NCBI GenBank assembly: GCA_963725255.1
Contig: CAVRXV010000005.1
Coordinates: 124,001 to 188,000, forward strand
Origin: JAIEPX01 sp963725255
Lineage (GTDB): Bacteria; Pseudomonadota; Gammaproteobacteria; JAIEPX01
Length of the DNA: 64,000 bases
Direction: 5' to 3'
Below the pieces are notes generated by a model. It was not told where the DNA came from. It ran no database searches and saw nothing but the letters and a program-made list of their open reading frames with translations. Both the position numbers and the translations under genes were made by a program. Below are positions 8,677 to 17,750 of this stretch, in pieces (position 1 is the first letter of the stretch; each line of letters begins with the position of its first letter).

Positions 8677-9813
8677 ATGAAGTCAGATATTGAACAATTA
8701 TTTTGCTATTTAAGCGCTGGTGATATCGATACGTTTAAGAATAGTTTCAGCAAAGATCTTGTTAACACTTTCTACGTTGATACACTCTACAACTATGATT
8801 ACAGTTATTATGCGGGTCCTCGGGTTAAAAAGAAAGAAAGACAACACAGGCTCTTGATATTTGAAGCAATGTTGAAAGAGTCATGTGAAGCATTCAGTTT
8901 TTTACTTGATCATGGGGCCGATCTCTTATTACAAGAAACATTCGAAACATTTGATTATGTATCTGAGGGATTAAATGCAAAGCCGAAAGTTTCAAAAACT
9001 AATATTGCAATTATCTGCATTTCTAATTCAGAAAATCCGAAATTTATTCAAATGACCTTTGATCATATTTGTGAAAAAGCTCTTTATGAAAAACCAATTT
9101 TCATAGACTTTATGGTACGTCATCTGAAAGAAGTCAATCGTGGTAAATTTAATCCGAAATTTTTGAAAATCGATGCAGGTAGTCCATTGCCGTATTGTTT
9201 CGAAACAATAGAGGAATACAAAGATTTTTTGATAAAATCAGACATTGATATCGCGGGATTATTTTTTACTAAAGCTGATTATTTAACTTTCCTTACTGAT
9301 CCGTCTAATCAAATTGACGAGAATTTTTTAAACCATGCTCTGAAGGTTTGTAATTTTACACTGGAGGAATTGGAGATTATTTATGAAGCGGTTCACTCAG
9401 AACATTTAAAAAGGATTCTCGAAGATTGGGATCCTGCAGTTAATCCTGAATTTGTTGCAGCGCTGGATTTAATATGTGAAGAGGAAGAAAAAAAGAAATC
9501 ACCAACTAAAAGAGCTCGAAGCGAAAGCCCTGAATTGCCTAAACCAAGCGAGACAGCTATTCAGATTACCTCAGTGGATAGACAAGCGTATGAGCATCTA
9601 ATGAAGAGAATCTCCTTACTTGAAAAAAAAGAACAAGGCCTGAGAGAGAAACTAGACACGAGAAAAAAACGTAAAAAAGATCAAGATGATCTTGATTCAG
9701 TTATAAGAAGTTTAAAAGACTGCAGATCCCGTTTTTATAGTAATCCCTGTTATCTTCTTGAAAACGAGGCTCAAAAGGGTGATTTACCCAAAGAGCCTAG
9801 CTTAAGTTATTAA
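8677..9813 (+). CDS. Uncharacterised protein with NLS-like stretch and coiled coil
   Basis: The product has 378 residues and starts at ATG 8677 behind GGGGAGCAAAA. Residues about 50-85 ('LIFEAMLKESCEAFSFLLDHGADLL') read like an ankyrin-type helix pair with the final D-H-G-A-D-L turn. Others before it are degenerate. Residues about 270-285 contain 'EKKKSPTKRARSES', which looks like a eukaryotic nuclear localisation signal. A coiled coil follows (about 305-350) that includes 'RKKRKK'. No signal peptide. No family is recognised; a host-directed protein is inferred from the ankyrin-like unit and the basic clusters. Confidence 0.6.
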   Translation: MKSDIEQLFCYLSAGDIDTFKNSFSKDLVNTFYVDTLYNYDYSYYAGPRVKKKERQHRLLIFEAMLKESCEAFSFLLDHGADLLLQETFETFDYVSEGLNAKPKVSKTNIAIICISNSENPKFIQMTFDHICEKALYEKPIFIDFMVRHLKEVNRGKFNPKFLKIDAGSPLPYCFETIEEYKDFLIKSDIDIAGLFFTKADYLTFLTDPSNQIDENFLNHALKVCNFTLEELEIIYEAVHSEHLKRILEDWDPAVNPEFVAALDLICEEEEKKKSPTKRARSESPELPKPSETAIQITSVDRQAYEHLMKRISLLEKKEQGLREKLDTRKKRKKDQDDLDSVIRSLKDCRSRFYSNPCYLLENEAQKGDLPKEPSLSY

Positions 9814-9970
9814 AATATATTCAGCAGCAACGATACCAATACTGGTTTGGAGTCTAGTTTTAAGTTGTTTTACCGTTGGCATTATCCGGTTTAATTCAAA
9901 ACTTGTTAGATGAGCAATAAATTGATAACATTAAAAATTACTTCTAAATCAATGAATTCGAGAAAACCCC

Positions 9971-11851
9971 ATGGATTTTAATAAGACATTTGATGTGATT
10001 GTGGTAGGTGGTGGGCATGCGGGAACCGAAGCGGCGCTTGCGGCGGCGCGGATGGGGGCTCAAACGCTGTTGCTGAGCCATAATATCGAGACTCTGGGGC
10101 AGATGTCCTGCAATCCGGCGATTGGTGGGATTGGTAAGGGGCATTTGGTCAAAGAGATTGACGCACTGGGCGGAATCATGGCTCATGCAATTGATCAAGC
10201 AGGGATTCAGTTTCGTATCCTGAATGCCAGTAAAGGGCCAGCCGTTCGAGCTACACGAGCACAAGCCGATCGAGTTCTCTATAAACAAGCCATCCGTCAC
10301 GCGCTTGAGAACCAACCAAATTTAATGCTTTTTCAACAAGCTGTTGAGGATCTCATCATCAGTAACGGTCATGTCAGCGGAGTCGTGACTCAGATGGGAT
10401 TAAATTTTTACGCGAAGACTGTGGTGCTCACAACAGGCACATTTCTGGGTGGCAAAATTCATATTGGATTATCAAATTATCGCGGTGGGCGTGCGGGTGA
10501 TCCACCCGCTTTGGCATTAGCAGATCGATTACGCGCCCTACCCTTTCGTGTTGATCGTTTAAAAACGGGAACACCACCGCGCATTGATGGTCGTACGATA
10601 GATTTTTCAGAATTACAAGAACAGCCTGGTGATACGCCAACTCCCGTATTTTCCTATATGGGAAAAGCAAATGAACATCCAACTCAAGTGAGTTGTTTTA
10701 TCACACATACCAACGCACGTACGCATGAAATTATACGTACTGGCTTTGAACGCTCTCCCCTTTTTACGGGTGTTATTGAAGGAACGGGGCCGCGCTATTG
10801 TCCTTCGATAGAAGATAAAGTTGTTCGCTTCGCAGAAAGAGATTCACACCAAATATTTATTGAGCCTGAAGGTCTTACAACGCACGAAATTTATCCAAAC
10901 GGAATTTCAACGAGTCTTCCTTTTGATGTGCAATTAGCTTTTGTTCGTAGTATGAAAGGTTTTTCTAATGCTCATATCACTCGACCTGGTTATGCCATCG
11001 AGTATGATTATTTTGATCCGCGTGATTTGCACCCTTGGTTGGAAACTAAATTAGTGCCTGGTTTATTTTTTGCAGGACAAATTAATGGCACAACGGGTTA
11101 TGAAGAAGCGGCAGCTCAAGGTTTGATTGCAGGTTTAAATGCTGCACTCGTTGCTCAAAATCGCCCAACTTGGTATCCCACTCGTGATCAAGCTTACATG
11201 GGCGTTTTAATTGATGACCTTATTACCTGTGGTACAACTGAACCGTATCGCATGTTTACCTCACGTGCAGAATATCGTTTATTACTGCGCGAAGATAATG
11301 CAGATTTGCGTTTAACATCTATTGGTCGAGATCTTGGTCTTGTTGATGATGAGCGATGGGCTGCTTTTAGTAATAAAAAAATACAGATCGATGAGTTACA
11401 AGAACAACTTGCGAAAATCCTGGTTCGACAAAATTCAGAAATCGCAATACGTTTTCAACAACGTTTTAATACACCGCTTGAACGAGAATATTTTGCTATT
11501 GAATTGCTGCGTCGCCCAGAAGTGACTTTAGATGTGTTAATGGAAATTCTAAATGATTCAACTGAACACTCTCCTGCGGTAAGAGAACAAGTTGAAATTC
11601 ACAATAAATACGAAGGCTACATCAAACGTCAGCAAGAAGAAATTAATCGACAAAAACGCCACGAAGAAACCGTGCTTTCACAACATTTCGATTACGAAAT
11701 TGTGAGCGGATTATCGACAGAAGTGAAACAAAAACTCAAGTCAGTGCGCCCCGCGACATTGGGACAAGCTGCACGTGTTCCAGGCGTGACACCCGCAGCA
11801 ATTTCATTGTTACTGGTGCATATCAAAAAACGTGCTTGCATGGGTTCTTGA
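9971..11851 (+). CDS. mnmG: tRNA uridine-5-carboxymethylaminomethyl modification enzyme MnmG
   Basis: The product has 626 residues, the normal length. With MnmE it makes cmnm5U/mnm5U at wobble position 34 of certain tRNAs, using FAD, NADH and a methylene-tetrahydrofolate-derived carbon. The N-terminus has the Rossmann FAD motif 'VIVVGGGHAGTEAALAAARMG', followed by 'SCNPAIGGIGKGHLVKEIDALGG', 'RATRAQADR' and 'YCPSIEDKVVRF', all hallmarks of GidA proteins. Start ATG 9971. In related bacteria rsmG follows at once; here it lies about 17 kb downstream, on the far side of an accessory block. Confidence 0.98.
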   Translation: MDFNKTFDVIVVGGGHAGTEAALAAARMGAQTLLLSHNIETLGQMSCNPAIGGIGKGHLVKEIDALGGIMAHAIDQAGIQFRILNASKGPAVRATRAQADRVLYKQAIRHALENQPNLMLFQQAVEDLIISNGHVSGVVTQMGLNFYAKTVVLTTGTFLGGKIHIGLSNYRGGRAGDPPALALADRLRALPFRVDRLKTGTPPRIDGRTIDFSELQEQPGDTPTPVFSYMGKANEHPTQVSCFITHTNARTHEIIRTGFERSPLFTGVIEGTGPRYCPSIEDKVVRFAERDSHQIFIEPEGLTTHEIYPNGISTSLPFDVQLAFVRSMKGFSNAHITRPGYAIEYDYFDPRDLHPWLETKLVPGLFFAGQINGTTGYEEAAAQGLIAGLNAALVAQNRPTWYPTRDQAYMGVLIDDLITCGTTEPYRMFTSRAEYRLLLREDNADLRLTSIGRDLGLVDDERWAAFSNKKIQIDELQEQLAKILVRQNSEIAIRFQQRFNTPLEREYFAIELLRRPEVTLDVLMEILNDSTEHSPAVREQVEIHNKYEGYIKRQQEEINRQKRHEETVLSQHFDYEIVSGLSTEVKQKLKSVRPATLGQAARVPGVTPAAISLLLVHIKKRACMGS

Positions 11852-11921
11852 TATGAAAGTACAAATTGCATAGATTACCCTATATTCACTAGGTGTATTT
11901 AGAAAGAGGAAGATAAGTAAC

Positions 11922-12725
11922 CTAAAAAATTATCGAAAATCCTGCGCCAATGTAACGATCAAAGCTACCCAGATTTCCTGAAATACGATGCCCGACTTCC
12001 ATATCAACCGTGAGGTTTTGGGCTAAGAGATACAGAAGTCCACCGTCAAAATTAACGCCAAGTTTTTCATCTGGGCTTGTTTTTGTTTGAGCATAAAATT
12101 CTGCATACAAATTAAATTTTTCAGAAGGAGCCCAGGTTATTACAACGTCTGGATTGATGCTATAGAAACGTTTTCCACCATCGCTGCTTGATTGTGATTG
12201 AGATGTAACGCCTAGCATAGTAGCAACACTAAATTTGGAAGTATAATTATAATTATAGATACCATTAAAAGCGACGCCATAATTTTTACTACCAAAATCT
12301 TCACTGCCACTGGGCAGAGTAATTAATCCTTCTACAGTTAAAACCCATTTACTACCGTAACTGAGACGGTGTTTAATACCTGTCACAGTTGCACTGAGCC
12401 CAGAACTAAGAGGAATAGATTGTTCTATAAAATTAGGAGCGACTAAGACATATTCAGTATCGTAGGGTAAACCAATTCTAATCTCTGCTTCAGGAAAATT
12501 GTTCACATGGCCACTTTGCTTAAGTTTTTGATATTCATAACCCACTTCTAAAACAGTTTTTTTAAAGGGAACCACACATGCGCTGTCTCCGACTGTCGGT
12601 CTATCAACAAGAGATAATAGGAAGTTTTCGCCGCCGCAGGGATCGTCTGCGTTATCACCTCGAGCAGGAGCAACGGCAAAAATTAAAAAAACGATGAACA
12701 GTATCGAAATCCTTTCGTGTGGCAT
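11922..12725 (-). CDS. Outer-membrane beta-barrel protein, MetA/phenol-degradation transporter-like
   Basis: The product has 267 residues. A signal peptide (about residues 1-23, 'ILFIVFLIFAVAPARG') is followed by amphipathic strands and a terminal Phe, as in outer-membrane barrels. The strand pattern 'VLEVGYEYQK', 'FNLYAEFYAQT' and 'DMEVGHRISGNLG...YIGAGFSIIF' resembles the family annotated 'putative MetA-pathway of phenol degradation/transporter'. That name reflects homology only; the substrate is unknown. The ribosome-binding site AAGGA precedes the start on the minus strand. The gene is convergent with mnmG. Confidence 0.7.
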   Translation of the reverse strand: MPHERISILFIVFLIFAVAPARGDNADDPCGGENFLLSLVDRPTVGDSACVVPFKKTVLEVGYEYQKLKQSGHVNNFPEAEIRIGLPYDTEYVLVAPNFIEQSIPLSSGLSATVTGIKHRLSYGSKWVLTVEGLITLPSGSEDFGSKNYGVAFNGIYNYNYTSKFSVATMLGVTSQSQSSSDGGKRFYSINPDVVITWAPSEKFNLYAEFYAQTKTSPDEKLGVNFDGGLLYLLAQNLTVDMEVGHRISGNLGSFDRYIGAGFSIIF

Positions 12726-12905
12726 CAGCTGATATCCTTATTGGCTAAAGAGATATTGTAACATCAATATAGAATTTCTTGCAATTCGAGGTATACAGAG
12801 GTGTACAGCGTCGCGTCTTGAGTTGTGATAGGTTTTGCAAATTCGATCATGTAATCTAATGTATTTGTGCAATATCTTCATTTTTTTACATAATAGATAT
12901 GGGGA

Positions 12906-13925
12906 TCACTTAGAATATTTCGACAAAATATTTTGGATCAACTCACGAATATCAGAGCATTGATTGGGTTTGTTTTGAGCGTCAGATCTTTTTAAGCAAT
13001 CCAGTAACGATGACACATTCATGAGATCGATAGTGGAGCTCCAATTTTCGGGAAGTTCTACGCCACCCTCGTTTAATCCACGAATAAAAGCATTTTGAAA
13101 TTCTGGAGGCATTTTATGCGCGTAACGCAGCATATTGGCTACATCCCATAAATAGGAGCCTGAAAAAGAAAATTCCCAATCTAGGATGCCAGAAATTTCC
13201 CATTCATTATTTATTTTATTAACAAGAATATTGGCCGGATCAAAATCACCGTGAACGAGATGTCGCTCGCTTTCATCCGGAAATAAGTGTTTTGATTGGT
13301 CAAAGTAGTTGGAAATTCTCTGAATTGTATCAGATCCAAGCACAGTAATGACATTTTGGTTCGATAAGAAACCGGCAATATGTGCTAATAATTTTTCATA
13401 GGATGCGCTGCCTGATAGTATATTTAAATCTTTATCAAAAAATCCTGGTTCAGTAAAATTGAAGGATACAATTTTTGCAAGCATTAGTCCTACGTTATAC
13501 ATAACTACATTAATATCGTAAGCTGTATTACTTAGCAAAAGATTCCCAAGTTGTATGCCGGGCAAAAATTTTGTAATGGCGAAAGTATATCCATCAACCT
13601 CTCCTATATAGAATGAAAGAGGGGTTGGAATTTTATCTTTTAATAATACGCCAAGATTTTTTTCACGATAAGCAGCATCTTTATCACGTAAGTAAATCCG
13701 CAAAATATACGATGTTGAATCATCGTTAAGATGGATTTTAATGTTGAAATTCGCACAGCCTTCAGAAATTATCTCATAAGATGATAGGGTTTTATCAGGG
13801 AATGCCATTTGTACCATTTTATAGATGGTCGTTTCTGGTAGAGAAAGAGTAATGTCACTTCTTTCCCAGTTCATTTTAAATAGTGGTTTTTGTTTTATCT
13901 TCTCATTCATAATTTCTTTTTTCAT
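12906..13925 (-). CDS. Aminoglycoside phosphotransferase (APH) family kinase
   Basis: The product has 339 residues. It has the kinase-like APH core: catalytic loop 'LVHGDFDPANILV' (H-G-D-x-D-x-x-N), then the metal-binding 'GILDWEFSFSG' (DxE/DFG equivalent) and 'WDVANMLRYAH'. Such enzymes phosphorylate aminoglycosides, choline, homoserine, fructosamine or unknown small alcohols. Start ATG behind AAAGGAATAAACT. It follows a second APH-type gene by 11 bp, so the two are probably one operon. The substrate cannot be told from sequence. Confidence 0.85.
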   Translation of the reverse strand: MKKEIMNEKIKQKPLFKMNWERSDITLSLPETTIYKMVQMAFPDKTLSSYEIISEGCANFNIKIHLNDDSTSYILRIYLRDKDAAYREKNLGVLLKDKIPTPLSFYIGEVDGYTFAITKFLPGIQLGNLLLSNTAYDINVVMYNVGLMLAKIVSFNFTEPGFFDKDLNILSGSASYEKLLAHIAGFLSNQNVITVLGSDTIQRISNYFDQSKHLFPDESERHLVHGDFDPANILVNKINNEWEISGILDWEFSFSGSYLWDVANMLRYAHKMPPEFQNAFIRGLNEGGVELPENWSSTIDLMNVSSLLDCLKRSDAQNKPNQCSDIRELIQNILSKYSK

Positions 13926-13936
13926 AGTTTATTCCT

Positions 13937-14818
13937 TTATTCATTAATCACATTTGATATTATCTGCCTGGCCAATGCAGTTAAAGCAGGATTTGTGTTT
14001 TTATAATAAGGTAACATGATAAGAGCGATTGAGAGCGCCCAACCTCTGCCTCGTTCCCATGTATCATGATCAATGTTTTCTAAATTCATTTTAAAGAGTT
14101 TTCTTGATTGCGGTGTTAGTAAACTCCAGGCGATGACCAGATCACAAGCCGGATCGCCTATCCCTACATCAGAAAAATCGATGACAGCATTTAGACGATT
14201 ATTCTCGATTAAAATATTGCCAGGTAAAAAATCACCATGAACCCATACAGGGGCTTTACTCCACTTCGGAAGATTAGAGAAGTAATGCCATAAAGCGGTT
14301 ATGGATTTAATATCAAGTTCATCTTCTAATTGAGGGATAGCCTTTGTCGTTTCATTATCGAGTTTTTCCAGAGAAATTCCACGTCGTGATGGAGGACCAT
14401 CTAGGAGATTTATTTTGTGAAATTCATTGAGGAAAACTGCTAAGTCTAGAGCGAGTAATTCATATTCATGATCATTTTCATAGGATGGGTTATAGCCTTC
14501 ATTCCATTTAATAATCATCCATGACCAAGGATATGTTTCATCAGGATGACCCTTAGATATTGGTTCAGAGATCGCTGTTTTTAGAAATCGAGCGATTTTA
14601 GGAACCCATTCGTATTCTTTCTCGATACCTTTAGTTGCCCAATCTATTCTTGGAAGTCTCACTACATAGTCGTTTCCCAATCGAAATAATGCATTGTCAG
14701 TACCGCTTGATTCGATGGGTTTCAAGTTCAAATAAGCCCATTGTGGACATTGTCGATTCAGGAGGTTTCGCACAAGCGACTCACTGATCTCGAGTTCATT
14801 TTCGTGCATTTTGTTCAT
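13937..14818 (-). CDS. Aminoglycoside phosphotransferase (APH) family kinase
   Basis: The product has 293 residues. Catalytic loop 'WVHGDFLPGNILIEN' and 'AVIDFSDVGIGDPACDL' are intact and very typical of APH-type resistance or housekeeping kinases. The N-terminal lobe has 'GTDNALFRLGNDYVVRLPR', a nucleotide-binding loop and Lys/Arg region. It is the first gene of a two-gene minus-strand unit with the APH at 12906. The two are not close paralogues. Confidence 0.88.
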   Translation of the reverse strand: MNKMHENELEISESLVRNLLNRQCPQWAYLNLKPIESSGTDNALFRLGNDYVVRLPRIDWATKGIEKEYEWVPKIARFLKTAISEPISKGHPDETYPWSWMIIKWNEGYNPSYENDHEYELLALDLAVFLNEFHKINLLDGPPSRRGISLEKLDNETTKAIPQLEDELDIKSITALWHYFSNLPKWSKAPVWVHGDFLPGNILIENNRLNAVIDFSDVGIGDPACDLVIAWSLLTPQSRKLFKMNLENIDHDTWERGRGWALSIALIMLPYYKNTNPALTALARQIISNVINE

Positions 14819-14979
14819 GACTCGTCTCTTTGCTTAAAAAAACAGGTTGATTTTATCATATATTCTGATGAAGAGTCTGAAGTGTTACTTTGATAAGAAG
14901 TAATAGCTGACAATTGGGCGTACTTCGTGGGTGTAACCCTTGTTTTATGGATAGTTCAGATGATAGTCTTGCCGGTCTG

Positions 14980-15069
14980 GAGAGGTGTCCGAGTGGTTTA
15001 AGGAGCACGCCTGGAAAGTGTGTGTACGGTAAAACGTACCGAGGGTTCGAATCCCTCTCTCTCCGCCAG
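14980..15069 (+). tRNA. tRNA-Ser (anticodon GGA)
   Basis: A 90-nt class II tRNA. The acceptor stem GGAGAGG pairs with the 3' TCTCTCC (one G-T), then G and an encoded CCA. The anticodon loop CTGGAAA gives anticodon GGA (UCC/UCU codons). There is a long variable arm (GTACGGTAAAACGTAC region) and a T loop GGTTCGAATCC. Upstream, TTGTTT at 14941 and GATAGT at 14963 are spaced 16 bp and may be its promoter. No second copy of the 3' end was seen, so there is no evidence of integrase use. Confidence 0.96.
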
Positions 15070-15133
15070 CAATCACCGCCCCTAGATTATAAAACAACAC
15101 ACTACGTGTTATTGATTGTTTGCCCTCTTGTTG

Positions 15134-15158
15134 AACTACCGTGAATTTCTCGGTAGTT
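15134..15158 (+). terminator. Possible terminator hairpin after tRNA-Ser
   Basis: AACTACCG and CGGTAGTT pair perfectly around a nine-base loop, 65 bp after the tRNA. The following bases (TGAGTTTAG) are only moderately T-rich, so termination efficiency is doubtful. It could instead act in the leader of the next gene. Confidence 0.4.
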
Positions 15159-15200
15159 GAGTTTAGAGTCATATAAGAATCATATTAAAGGCTTAACGTT

Positions 15201-15731
15201 ATGAGCAAAATAATTCTCTATATTGCAACTTCGCAAGATGGCTTTATCGCCGATAAAAATGGCGGTGTTGATTGGTTGCCTCAGCCAAAAGACGATGCTG
15301 AACTAGAAACTGTTGGTTATAAAGATTTGATCTCCCGCGTTGATACCATTCTGATGGGTAGTAGCAGCCACAAACAAATTATAGGCTTTGGTGATTGGGG
15401 TTGGCCTGATAAACAAACTTATGTTTTCACCTCCAAACCGCTTGAATCAGAACAACCGCACATTATGATAACGCACGATAGCCCGGTTCAGTTTATGGCT
15501 AAGATGAAAGATCGCAAATCAGATAAAGACATCTGGCTCCTCGGCGGCGCTGCACTTGCGAAAAGCTTTGCTCAAGGTGGATTAATTGATGAAATTATTC
15601 TCACAATCATTCCCCAAATTTTAGGCGACGGGATACCACTTGGATTAACTTTTGAAAGTTTTAATTTAGCGAGCGAAAAGTTTCTGATGGATGGCATGAT
15701 ACAAAAAATTTATTTGAGGAAAAAAGTATGA
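15201..15731 (+). CDS. RibD C-terminal/dihydrofolate reductase-like protein
   Basis: The product has 176 residues. It starts 'MSKIILYIATSQDGFIAD' and contains 'VDTILMGSSSHKQI', 'KQTYVFTSKP', 'DIWLLGGAALAKSF' and 'LIDEIILTIIPQILGDG', all standard for the DHFR-fold RibD_C family that binds NADPH. Stand-alone members (YyaP/YwjB type) have no settled substrate. The stop codon overlaps the start of the next gene (ATGA), so this is the first gene of an overlapping operon with three acetyltransferase genes. Confidence 0.88.
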   Translation: MSKIILYIATSQDGFIADKNGGVDWLPQPKDDAELETVGYKDLISRVDTILMGSSSHKQIIGFGDWGWPDKQTYVFTSKPLESEQPHIMITHDSPVQFMAKMKDRKSDKDIWLLGGAALAKSFAQGGLIDEIILTIIPQILGDGIPLGLTFESFNLASEKFLMDGMIQKIYLRKKV

Positions 15732-16798
15732 GCATTCATTTTGAAAAAGCCAACATAAATTACATTGATATTATTTTTGATTGGCTTGCAGAGCCTTTTG
15801 TTCAGGAATTTTGGGATAATACGCAGGGCCATAAAGACGATATTTTAAATTTTGTTAATGGCAGAAAAGAGCCTTCGAAGTATTGTGACGGCAAGTATGT
15901 TTATTGGATAGCAAGCTGCGACGATCATCCGTTCGCGATGCTGATGACGATCCAAGAAACAGCAGAAGATCATATCGATGACATTAAATTAAATCATCTT
16001 TCAAAAACAGGTCATACTTATGGTATCGATTACATGATCGGGAATAAAAAATATTTTGGCAAAGGCTATGGCGCAAAAACATTATTGGAATTTCTTGATT
16101 TTTTCAGAAGAGACTTCGACGTTTCAGCAGATACATTTATAATCGATCCTGCCAGCGATAATCCTAGAGCAAAACATGTCTACATGAAGGCAGGATTTGA
16201 GCATGTTGCTGACTTTATAATGGGTGGCGATGTTTCTGGCGCTGGCAAACCACATCATTTATTGATTAGACGATTTATGCCTAATGTTAGATTATTACCC
16301 ACAACGAACGTCAAAGATGATGTCTCTATTCGTCTTTCTCAAGCTAGCGATATACCAAGTATAGTCGAAATGTCGTATCAAAAACGCAGGTTTTACGAAA
16401 AAGCACAGCCTCAATTTTGGAAATACGCTGGCGATGCCGCAGAAATATCACAGGCCAGGTGGTTTGAGGAGTTATTAGCTCATGATGACCACATCATGCT
16501 CACCGCTGTTCGCCATCAAAAAATCGTTGGTTTTATTATCGGCAAGTTGATTTCCGCACCAGAAGTGTATAATCCTGGTGGACTTACGCTTATGATTGAT
16601 GATTTTTGTGTCGATGATGAAGCTGAGTGGCATTCGATCGGATCTAAATTGATCCAAGATATAAAAACAATTTCAAAAACAAAACGTGCCGCTCAAATTC
16701 TTGTGGTATGTGGAGCTCATGATCACCCTAAACGCAGGTTTTTGATGAATCAAAATTTATCTATCGCCTCTGAGTGGTTTGTGGGAGGTATTGCATGA
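15728..16798 (+). CDS. Two-domain GNAT acetyltransferase, AAC(6')-like plus second GNAT
   Basis: The product has 356 residues, twice the usual GNAT length. Residues 1-180 resemble aminoglycoside 6'-N-acetyltransferases: 'QEFWDNTQGHKDD', 'YMIGNKKYFGKGYGAKTL' (acetyl-CoA pyrophosphate loop) and 'IIDPASDNPRAKHVYMKAGF'. Residues about 190-356 form a second, more degenerate GNAT domain ('IRLSQASDIPSIVEM', 'LMIDDFCVDDEAEWHSIGSKLI') whose acetyl-CoA loop lacks the usual Q/R-x-x-G-x-G/A. The fusion is uninterrupted in frame. Both ends overlap neighbours by ATGA. A resistance role is plausible but not shown. Confidence 0.82.
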   Translation: MSIHFEKANINYIDIIFDWLAEPFVQEFWDNTQGHKDDILNFVNGRKEPSKYCDGKYVYWIASCDDHPFAMLMTIQETAEDHIDDIKLNHLSKTGHTYGIDYMIGNKKYFGKGYGAKTLLEFLDFFRRDFDVSADTFIIDPASDNPRAKHVYMKAGFEHVADFIMGGDVSGAGKPHHLLIRRFMPNVRLLPTTNVKDDVSIRLSQASDIPSIVEMSYQKRRFYEKAQPQFWKYAGDAAEISQARWFEELLAHDDHIMLTAVRHQKIVGFIIGKLISAPEVYNPGGLTLMIDDFCVDDEAEWHSIGSKLIQDIKTISKTKRAAQILVVCGAHDHPKRRFLMNQNLSIASEWFVGGIA

Positions 16799-17259
16799 TC
16801 ACTATCGATCTTCTAAAAAACCATCCGCACGCTATACCAACACTTGCAAATATTTGGCATGAAGTTTTAGGTAAAATTTGGATGCCAGAGATTGGAATTG
16901 AAGAAATTGAATCTTTGTATTATGAAGAGCTGAACCAAGATATGCCACTTACTTACATTGCACTATACGGTGAAATTCCTGTAGGTTCTTGCACATTGCA
17001 ATTAAATGATGATGTTCGGCCAGATTTAGGACCTTGGATTGGTGATTTGGTGGTTGATCCAAAATATCAAAAACAAGGGATTGGCAAAATGCTGGTTGAT
17101 GCCACAAAAAACAAAGCCTCTGAGTTAGGCTTTCGCAAATTGTATCTTTTTGCATTTGATCCAACCATCCCTGCTTACTACGCCCGCTTAGATTGGAAAA
17201 AAATCGGCATGGACGAATTTAAGTCGTATCCAGTTACCCTGATGGAGGTGGCATTATGA
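16795..17259 (+). CDS. GNAT family N-acetyltransferase
   Basis: The start is ATG 16795, which overlaps the previous stop (ATGA) and lies behind GGGAGG; an in-frame GTG/ATG-like start further upstream would lie inside the preceding gene. The product has 154 residues with a typical GNAT core: 'TYIALYGEIPVGSCTL', 'IGDLVVDPKYQKQGIGKMLVDA' (acetyl-CoA loop QKQGIG) and 'LYLFAFDPTIPAYYARLDWKKIG'. The substrate is unknown. It is the third gene of the overlapping operon. Confidence 0.88.
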   Translation: MITIDLLKNHPHAIPTLANIWHEVLGKIWMPEIGIEEIESLYYEELNQDMPLTYIALYGEIPVGSCTLQLNDDVRPDLGPWIGDLVVDPKYQKQGIGKMLVDATKNKASELGFRKLYLFAFDPTIPAYYARLDWKKIGMDEFKSYPVTLMEVAL

Positions 17260-17744
17260 AGATAAAAATGTTAACGCAAGAAGATTGGAAAATATGGAGA
17301 TCGTTTAGATTAGAAGCACTAAAGAATTCGCCTGAAAGTTTTGGGTCGTCTTATGAAGAAGAACGAAATTGGCCTGATTTAAATTTTCAAAATGGCTTAT
17401 CCAAGAGTGATATATTTGGGATGTTTTTTGATAATTCACTTGTCTCTTGCGCAGGCTTTTATAGTTTAAATTCAGCTAAAACAAAACATCGTGGTGTTAT
17501 TTGGGGAATGTATACTCGCCCTGAATACAGAGGGCAAGGTATAGCAAGTGCTTTAATTCAAACCATTATTAATCATGCAAAGTCACGCGTTACCCAACTG
17601 CACTTAACCTGTGTGACAAGCAATCTTGGCGCTGTGGCATTATATCAAAAACAAGGATTTAAAGTTTATGGCACTGAACCTCACGCACTCAAAATTGGGG
17701 ATACATTTTTTGATGAGCATTTGATGATATTAGATTTAACGTGA
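17256..17744 (+). CDS. GNAT family N-acetyltransferase
   Basis: The product has 162 residues and starts with an ATGA overlap. The core is complete: 'IWGMYTRPEYRGQGIASALI' (R-G-Q-G-I-A) and 'LTCVTSNLGAVALYQKQGFKVYGTEPHALK'. The 'GTEPHALKIG...DEHLMIL' ending is typical of the YhhY/ribosomal-protein-acetyltransferase-like GNATs. It is the last intact gene of the operon; a methyltransferase remnant follows within 7 bp. Confidence 0.88.
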   Translation: MKIKMLTQEDWKIWRSFRLEALKNSPESFGSSYEEERNWPDLNFQNGLSKSDIFGMFFDNSLVSCAGFYSLNSAKTKHRGVIWGMYTRPEYRGQGIASALIQTIINHAKSRVTQLHLTCVTSNLGAVALYQKQGFKVYGTEPHALKIGDTFFDEHLMILDLT

Positions 17745-17750
17745 TAACCT

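Noticed and set aside
9814..9970. oriC next to mnmG
   Set aside because: No cluster of DnaA boxes and no DnaA gene; the stretch is short and featureless.
12795..12825. Direct repeat GAGGTATACA/GAGGTGTACA upstream of the outer-membrane gene
   Set aside because: Only two short imperfect copies with no promoter relation that I can define.
14980..15069. tRNA-Ser as attachment site of a genomic island
   Set aside because: No integrase and no direct repeat of the tRNA 3' end was found in the window.
14945..15172. Minus-strand 75-codon frame over the tRNA
   Set aside because: It is antisense to a clear tRNA-Ser gene and has no independent support.
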